From Mesostigma viride (Eukaryota; Streptophyta; Mesostigmatophyceae; Mesostigmatales; Mesostigmataceae), in assembly GCA_009746045.1 (NCBI GenBank), contig RPFO01000034.1, positions 2,931,026-2,980,781 on the forward strand: DNA of 49,756 nucleotides, written 5' to 3'. The notes beneath the pieces are model-generated. The model had not been told where the DNA came from, ran no database searches, and saw nothing but the letters and a program-made list of their open reading frames with translations. This document shows positions 43,600 to 49,756 of this stretch, in pieces; positions within the stretch are counted from its first letter, which is position 1; each line of letters begins with the position of its first letter. A program made the translations under genes and the position numbers.

Positions 43600-44290
43600 T
43601 TTTTTCACATTCCTGCTACCTGATTGGACGCCTGGCGGAGGAAGCTTTTCACGGCGCGACGCCGAGGGGCTTCAAAAACGTATATAAGCAGGCAAAATTT
43701 CTCCGAAATTTAATGAACGAGCGCGACGCGGAGACCATGCTAGTGTGCGGAACTGGTGAACCACACCGGTACGGGACAGATTCTTGGCTGATCCTCGTAG
43801 TACCTCGTGAACACGTCTAGTAGGCCCGGGTTCAACTCCCGTCGTAACATTTTTTTTGGGTTGGTGTGGCAAGCCTATAAAGCAATCCGCAAACCACTAC
43901 ACGGCTGGTAAGATTTAATATAATTAGCAACCTAATAGCTATATCAAAAATGTTTATGGGCATGGAAATTTTAATATGTTGATATTAGACTGCAATGAAA
44001 CGAATATGCAACCTGCCCCCCTATGTTTAATACAATAATTATTATTATTATTTGTGGCATGAATATAATAATTGTGTGAAATACAATGCTATGTGCAATA
44101 TATTGCTGGTATGCCATGCAATTGTAACCAACAGGTGCAAGACCAAAAGGCGTCTTCAGGGCCCACCTGCTGCGCACAAGAGCTATGGCGGCGGGAGGTG
44201 CGTGCAGGGTTACGGATTTACGGGGTTGTTGACCACCAAATTTGTTGTTACGTGTGTTATGGAAACATTTCAGTCGAATTTCTGGGTTCC
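43600..44290. other. Non-coding; B-box-like string with T8
   Basis: No gene is seen. GGGTTCAACTCCCGTCGTAA followed by a run of eight T (about 43,829-43,857) resembles a tRNA T-arm plus pol III terminator. I cannot fold a full tRNA around it, so it may be a SINE tail. The rest is AT-rich. Confidence 0.3.
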
Positions 44291-44390
44291 AACGGTCGTA
44301 AGGTTATAAAAAGTGCGTTGGGATTCGGAAATTCACATCCTGGCGTGTAAAAAATGCAGGTGTTGGCGAGTTTTCGGCCCGCTTTCAGGG

Positions 44391-45028
44391 GTCCAACGGC
44401 CGTTGGGTGTCGAAAATGCATGTGTTAGCGTGTTTCCGGCCCACTTTCAGGGGCCCAACGGCCGTTGGACGTCGAAAATGCATGTGTTGGCGTGTTTTCG
44501 GCCCGCTTTCAGGGGTCCAACGGCCGTTGGGTGTCGAAAATGCATGTAAAGGGCGTGTTTCTGGCCCACTTTCAGGGGTCCAACGGCCGTTGGGTGTAGA
44601 AAATGCATGTGTTGGCGTGTTTTCGGCCCGCTTTCTGGGGTCCAACGGCCGTTGGGTGTCGAAAATGCATGTAAAGGGCGTGTTTCTGGCCCACTTTCAG
44701 GGGTCCAACGGCCGTTGGGTGTCGAAAATGCATGTGTTGGCGTGTTTCGGCCCGCTTTCTGGGGTCCAACGGCCGTTGGGTGTCGAAAATGCATGTGTTG
44801 GCGTGTTTCAGGCCCACTTTCAGGGGTCCAACGGCCGTTGGGTGTCGAAAATGCATGTGTTGGCGTGTTTTCGGCCCGCTTTCTGGGGTCCAACGGCCGT
44901 TGGGTGTCGAAAATGCATATGTTGGCGTGTTTCAGTCCCACTTTCGGGGTCCAACGGCCGTTGGGTGTCGAAAATGCATGTGTTGGCGTGTTTCAGGCGT
45001 ACTTTCAGGGGTCCAACGGCCGTTGGGA
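44391..45028. repeat. ~62-bp tandem array with CCAACGGCCGTTGG, 11 units
   Basis: Palindrome starts lie near 44,393, 44,455, 44,517, 44,580, 44,642, 44,705, 44,766, 44,828, 44,890, 44,951 and 45,013. Units continue GTGTCGAAAATGCATGTGTT, GGCGTGTTT, TCGGCCCGCTTTCAGGGGT. Some have AAAGGGCGTGTTTCTGGCCC in place of the TTGGCG part. A degenerate copy (CCAACGGTCGTAAGG) precedes the array at 44,288. Confidence 0.95.
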
Positions 45029-46261
45029 CCTACAAATTGGGTAATTGTTGGAAAGCAATAATTTGATAAAAAGTCAAAACTTTGTCTGGATTCTGTATGC
45101 GCGCGGATGCAGGTGAAGCGCACAACAAAGACCTAAGTCTCAAGTACGTCGAGATCAAGGGCAACCAACTTGCCCTCGACATGGCCAGCGCAATGGAATA
45201 CTTGCTGAAGGACAACAATCACAAGACTGAAAACACGAAAACTGCAGTAGGCTTGAGGGCGCTTGAGCGGCTGCCAGGTGCGGTTGTGAAGGTTATGGGG
45301 AAACAGTACCGCCCTGCGCTGAAAAGAAAGGCGTCGGAGTCCTTCGCTCAGGAGGTTGTCGCTAATATCGTGCAAGGTTTCCAGGAATTGGGCAAGTCGG
45401 ATGAGCACAGGAACGCGAAGTGCGCTGTGCTGTCAATGTGCTTGGGAAAGGACGGCATGAACAATCAAGGGCATTGCACTCTCGCGCGGCTGCTTCACGT
45501 CACGCCCAAGGATATCCAGACCGCAAGGGGAATGAGGATGGGGGGCGACCTTCCCGCCCTGAAGGCGCCCCCTCGTGCTTTACGGTCGGACAAGTTTCCG
45601 GAGGAGGTCAAAGAAATCGTCGGGAGTTACTGGTTGTCAGACCTAAACACGAGGGCGTCTCCCAACCATAAGGACGTGGTCAATGAGTTCGAAAGGAAGG
45701 GAAACGCCAGGATCTCATTTCCTCCCAGGGCGGAAGGTACTATTTGGACTCGCTTGAAACGATTTACAAGCGGTTCTGTTCTGACGCGTCGCCGTACAAG
45801 GGAGGTATCGTGACGACTGCGGACGGGACAAGGTACAAGGTGGGGTACACGAAGTTCGTGGAGTTCATGCCCAAGTGCGTAAAGGGCGTGTGGAAGGACC
45901 GGGACTTGTGCGCATGCGAAAAGCACGTCGTCTTCGAGTCTCTGCTCTCTGCCTTCACCAAAGGCGTCAAGGAGTTGAAGAGCACGCTGGAGATCGAGGA
46001 GAGGGAGGGTATCCCTTCCGTGCCTGACAATGCCCATGATTTCGTTCGACGTTTCACCTGCCACAGGGCTGAGAGGGGGGAGGGGGGGCAAGGAGGGGGA
46101 GGACGGGCGGCCCGTTCGTTAACGTCCCAATGAACTGCTTGGAAGGGACGTGCAACGAGTGTGGGATTTCCGAGTTCATCGTGACGGACCAGATGAAGGG
46201 GTGGACAAAGAAGTACACGTGGTTCGACTTCATAAAGGAGGGCACAGCGCCCCGTGGGACG

Positions 46262-46517
46262 GTAAGCATGTATATTTGCATCGTTGAATATATATATGTA
46301 GACTTTCATACTTCCAACGGCCGTTGGCGTTGGGAAATTCCCAGCTGCTGACTTCCATTCTTCGGTCAATCCATGGTGCGCGGGCATGTATATTTGCATC
46401 GTTGAATATATATATGTAGACTTTCATACTTCCAACGGCCGTTGGCGTTGGGAAATTCCCAGCTGCTGACTTCCATTCTTCGGTCAATCCATGGTGCGCG
46501 GGTGTGTTGTGTTGCAG
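46262..46517 (+). repeat. Intron composed of a ~119-bp tandem duplication, each with a palindrome
   Basis: Two copies of GCATGTATATTTGCATCGTT ... CTTCCAACGGCCGTTGGCGT ... GGTCAATCCATGGTGCGCGG fill the intron almost completely (palindromes at about 46,314 and 46,433). The borders are GTAAGC and GTTGCAG, and splicing rejoins the frame in phase 0 (PRGT|EEDVAPQM). Confidence 0.8.
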
Positions 46518-47376
46518 GAGGAGGATGTGGCGCCGCAAATGAACCTGCAGCAAAAACTCATCAAGTCAACCCTCTCGGAGCTCCATGAACTCATTACGGC
46601 GCGCTTCCCGGAATTCGCCATTCACGTCCATACATGGGCCTGGCAGCACCACGCTTACAAGGAGTGCATTGACGTGATGCCGCTGGGAACGGTGGTGGTC
46701 CTGATGGACTACTCGGAGAACTATTCGGACCACCTGCAGAAACAGTTGCAGGCGCAGTACTGGTACCCAAGTAGTTACGTCCTGATGCCGGTGATCGTGA
46801 TGTACCGTGATCCCGTATCGCTGGAAATCAAAAGGGTGAAGCACGATTACATGGGGAAGGACGTACCGAGGAATGCCCAGACCCTGGAGTTCGTGATGAA
46901 GAATACCCTTAAGGTGCTGAGGGAGGAGGGGGTGGAGGTGAGGAACTGGATCAGTTGGTCCGACAACTGTAAGGAGCAGTTCCAATCCCGGTATGTGTGG
47001 CGATGGCTGCGGACCTGCTCGAGGCCGACCCCGACTTGGACATTGGAGTGGAACTACTCATGTGCAGGACATGGGAAGGGGGAGTCGGACGGGGAGGGGG
47101 GGACGGTGAAAAGCATCCTCAAAAGAGCGCAGATGCAGGAGGACAATCGGAACCTGAATACGGTGGAGGCACTGGTGGCCTACCTGAACCGGGATTGGAG
47201 AACCGGCAAAGACTCGAGTCGACCATCGGCACAATCGGACGTGGTTCGACGGGCATTTCTTCTCGATAACGTAAGTAAAGACAGTTGCTTTCTGGTGGTC
47301 AAGTGCAGTTCTATAATTTGTCTCTGGTTACACTTTACAGAGGACAGCTTCCTTGATGCAGTTTGAAGTTTCATAA

Positions 47377-47530
47377 GGCCAACGGCCGTTGGAGCTGGAA
47401 AATCATATAATTGTTGAGTGCCAACGGCCGTTGGAGTTGAGAAATGTACTTATAAAGTTTCCAAGGGCCAACGGCCGTTGGAGTTTGGAAATCTTATAAT
47501 TGTTGAGTGCCAACGGCCGTTGGAGTTGGG
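47377..47530. repeat. Four palindrome units in a probable intron
   Basis: GCCAACGGCCGTTGGAG(C/T)T occurs near 47,378, 47,420, 47,467 and 47,510 in alternating 42- and 47-bp spacing, with CATATAATTGTTGAGT or GTACTTATAAAGTTTCC between. If the acceptor is 47,570, all four lie within intron 47271-47570 of the decayed transposase gene. Confidence 0.85.
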
Positions 47531-48547
47531 AAATGTGCTGTGATGTTGTTTCATGGATTTACAATTGCAGATTCCACGTCCGGTAAGGAGCGAGGCCCGA
47601 TCCGAGATATCTCCACGGCACACCAGTGGCGACTGGACAAAAAGGGCGAGCGGTCGAGGTGGTTCAGCTCAGGCGTTTTTCATGCTTCAGTTGTGCGGAG
47701 TGCCGAGAGGGCAAGTGGAGACATGCCCAAATGATTGGAGCAGCTCGTCGTGGACTGTAAAACTCCAGGCGAGTAAGTCGCGGAACCCCACGCGATATCC
47801 GGGAACCCGCCTGAACCACCTTCAAACGGCAAGAAACGAGTTGGGGCGTGGTTTGCAGGAGGGGGAGGCCGTCGCAGTCGCATCTGAGAGGGGGCACAAG
47901 GACCATGTGCCCGACCACCCGTACTGGTTGGCGAAAGTTGTTCGAGTCGCCCACCAACTCGACAAGGATGAGTGTTTAAACAAACATACCGGGGGGGGGG
48001 CGAGGTTTTTAAGAAAGGCAACTGGGTAATGTACGTAAAATACTTCGAGAGGTGCTCCTCCTCCGGATCGGACGCCCGACGCTTCTTCTGGAACCCAGAC
48101 GACCGAGAACCCTTAACTGCAATCGTGTGCTACCTGAGCGTCGCAAAGGTCACGAAGGGCAAGTGGGAAGGACATCCGGACAACACGCGACAGGGCTGGT
48201 TCACAATTGCGAAGAAGGTGGACGCCGAAATTACGGTACGTCATTCCAAACATAACTGTGTAAAATTGGTGTTTGTATGTCCATGTGTTTTTTTGTCGAC
48301 GTCGTTCACCTTACTACTACATTACATACGGGCAATCAGCCTATACTTTAGCTTGGCTGATGGCGCATGTCGCATATCTTAATTTCTCAAAGCCAACGGC
48401 CGTTGGACTTACGAAACTGGACAAGTGCCAAGTGCGGATTGGGTACTATTATTGTTGAGGATGACCAGTTGTGTTTATATATTTTTGCATGGTGGCGGAT
48501 GACTTGGCGTGTTGTTGCATTTTTACATACGGGTGTATGGTAGGCCT

Positions 48548-48582
48548 TAAACCCTAAACCCCTACACTCCTAAACCATGTTT
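48548..48582. repeat. Short interstitial telomere-like sequence
   Basis: TTAAACCCTAAACCCCTACA followed by CTCCTAAACC contains about two CCCTAAA units, the plant/green-algal telomere repeat in C-strand orientation. It is too short to be a telomere. Confidence 0.35.
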
Positions 48583-49570
48583 ACCCTTATATGTTGGGTG
48601 TGTTGGTGAATGTTGGGTATGTGTGTTGGGGCGTGTGTGTTGTGTGTGTGTTGGGTGCATTCATAAGGTGTGGGGGGTGTAGGGTGTGTGCAAAGTGTCT
48701 TGTGTGTTGATGTTGGGTGTGGGGGGGGGGAGGTACATGTGTGTTGTGTGTGTGTCTTAGTAGGTGTGTTGTGTGTGTGACTTAGGTGTGTGTGTTGTTT
48801 GTGTTGGATATGTGTTGTGTGTGTGTGTGTTGTGTGTGTAGGGTGTCTTGTGTGTTGGTTCTTGTTTTTAGTAGGTGTTGGGTGTGTGTATGTCGGGTGC
48901 AAACATAGTGTGTGTGTGTGTGTGTCGGTATGTGTGTTGGGTGTCTTTGTGTGTGTGTTGTGTGTGTTGGGCGTGTGTGTGTGCTCTGTGTATGTATGTT
49001 GTGTGTGTGTGTGTGTGTGGGGCGTGTGCCTGTGTGTGTTGTGTGCATGTTAATTGTCATGTATTGGTGTTGAGTGTGGGGGGGGGATGGACGTGTGTGT
49101 TGTGTGTGACTTAGGTGTGTTATGTGTGTGTTGTGTGTGACTTAAGTGTGTTTGTGTGTGTTGTGTGTGTTGGATGTGTGGTGTGGGTGTGGGTGTGGGT
49201 GTGTGGGTGGGGGGGGGGGCCAAGTGTCTTGTGTGTTGGTATTGGGTGTGTGTGGGGGGGTGTACGTGTGTGTTGTGTGTGACTTAGGTGTGTTTTGTGT
49301 GTGTGTGTGTGATTGACCTAGGTGTGTGTTGCGTGTGTGTATGTGTTGTGTGGTGTGTTGTTGTGCATGTTAATTGTCATGTGTTGGTGTTGTGGGGGGG
49401 GGGGATGTACGTGTACGTGTGTTGTGTGTTGGTGTCTTATTTTTAGGTGTTGGTGTGTGTGTCGTGGGTGCAAACATTGTGTGTGTGTGTGTGTTAAGTG
49501 TGTGTTGGGTGTCTTGTGTGTTGGTGTCTTATTTTTAGGTGTTGGTGTTTGTGTTCGTGGGTGCAAACAT

Positions 49571-49601
<31 letters not shown>

Positions 49602-49756
49602 TGTTGGGTGTCTTGTGTGTTGGTGTCTTGTTTTTAGTAGGTGTTGTGTGTGCGTGTTTTCGGTATGTGTGTTGGGTGTCTTGTGTGTGTGTGGTGTGTG
49701 TTTGGGTGTTGTTGTGTGCATGCAGTGTTGGGGCATGTGTGTGTGTGTTGGGGCAT
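48583..49756. repeat. GT-rich cryptically simple sequence
   Basis: About 1.17 kb in which the plus strand is nearly all G and T: GTGTGTGTTGGGTGT, TTGTGTGTTGGTGTCTT and TGGGGGGG words. Larger blocks recur, for example TGTGTTGGTGTCTTATTTTT with AGGTGTTGGTGT at about 49,430 and 49,517, and CATGTTAATTGTCATGT at 49,046 and 49,366. Open frames in it (His/Thr/Pro on minus, Val/Cys on plus) are artefacts. It runs to the window end. Confidence 0.95.

Larger units (their letters stand above)
45097..48236 (+). pseudogene. Second transposase-like gene (D-ENY / WSD / HGKG family), decayed
   Basis: Exon 1 runs from ATG 45097 to 46261, with frameshifts near 45,735 and in the G-rich stretch 46,070-46,110. 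It carries helix-rich N-terminal sequence, then ..YKRFCSDASPYK, YKVGYTKFVEFMPKCVKG, LCACEKH and LEGTCNECGISEF. Intron 46262-46517 (GTAAGC...TTGCAG) is phase 0. Exon 2 has HTWAWQ, VVLMDYSENYSDHLQKQLQA, WISWSDNCKEQFQSRY and the block CAGHGKGESDGEGGTVK. A GTAAGT donor lies at 47271; the acceptor is at 47340 or 47570. Exon 3 pieces include FMLQLCGVPRGQVETCPNDW and, after a G10 run (~47,991), GNWVMYVKYFERC and RQGWFTIAKKVDAEIT. The order D-x-ENY, then WSD...Q(F)..R, then HGKGxxDG is that of a transposase-like family scattered in animals, oomycetes and algae. No TIRs found. Dead or badly assembled. Confidence 0.7.

Noticed and set aside
43620-43760. Plus-strand string FKNVYKQAKFLRNLMNERD resembling the MYND protein's LQNVYKQVRFLSRV
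   Set aside because: The similarity is limited to about ten residues, with no support on either side and weak DNA identity.
44385-45066. Long open frames on both strands at 44.4-45.0 kb
   Set aside because: They are translations of the ~62-bp palindrome array (NGRW, PTAVG and QRPL are simply the three frames of CCAACGGCCGTTGG).
47564-47580. 16-bp identity TTGCAGATTCCACGTC with the minus strand near 35,355-35,370
   Set aside because: A chance match of this length is expected roughly once in a window this size, and flanks do not match.
48570-49736. His/Thr-rich (minus) and Val/Cys-rich (plus) open frames
   Set aside because: They are translations of GT-rich simple sequence.

Overview
The window looks like nuclear DNA of a photosynthetic eukaryote, most likely a repeat-rich green alga. 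It has spliced genes with GT-AG introns, LINE remnants and long satellites. It also carries an AT-rich, frameshifted piece of plastid rpoB, a nuclear insertion of chloroplast DNA (22.9-23.4 kb). A prasinophyte such as Cymbomonas is my guess for the organism, but the sequence alone does not prove it.

Layout. 1-3.2 kb: mostly non-coding, with LINE reverse-transcriptase debris and two LINE-like 3' tails. 3.2-8.2 kb: a minus-strand multi-exon gene of unknown function, damaged at several G/C runs; one intron is filled with a 46-bp repeat. 8.2-8.8 kb: a second 46-bp repeat array. 8.8-12.0 kb and 21.05-21.49 kb: two halves of one (AAGGMC)n satellite, split by a 9.05-kb DNA transposon at 12,000-21,050. 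The transposon has about 31-bp terminal inverted repeats, clustered subterminal CGTGACAYC motifs in inverted orientation, and two divergent spliced genes. The plus-strand gene is a transposase-like protein of about 1127 aa with an RNase H-like core. The minus-strand gene encodes a protein of about 707 aa with no recognised family. The same CGTGACAYC motif recurs in the shared promoter region, which suggests that an element-encoded protein binds both the ends and the promoter.

23.6-35 kb: a minus-strand array of small genes: three paralogues with C-x4-C/C-x2-H zinc motifs, two F-box-like paralogues, two MYND-finger paralogues, and orphans. They are separated by spacers that nearly all contain the 14-bp palindrome CCAACGGCCGTTGG. 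30.0-31.35 kb is a ~207-bp tandem array built around the same palindrome.

35.5-43 kb: satellite territory: a GGGA-rich polypurine tract, a very large 28/29-bp minisatellite interrupted by two identical ~198-bp islands, and a 319-bp tandem repeat. 44.3-45.0 kb: 11 palindrome units of ~62 bp. 45.1-48.2 kb: a decayed, intron-containing second transposase-like gene of a different family. 48.5-49.76 kb: GT-rich simple sequence next to a short telomere-like stretch.

Two themes recur. CCAACGGCCGTTGG occurs roughly 60 times in introns and spacers but not in the transposon or the minisatellite. Apparent frameshifts repeatedly fall in or next to G/C-rich runs, so either many of these genes are decaying or the assembly miscounts homopolymers. 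Start codons were chosen as ATG; several longest open frames begin at TTG and were trimmed.
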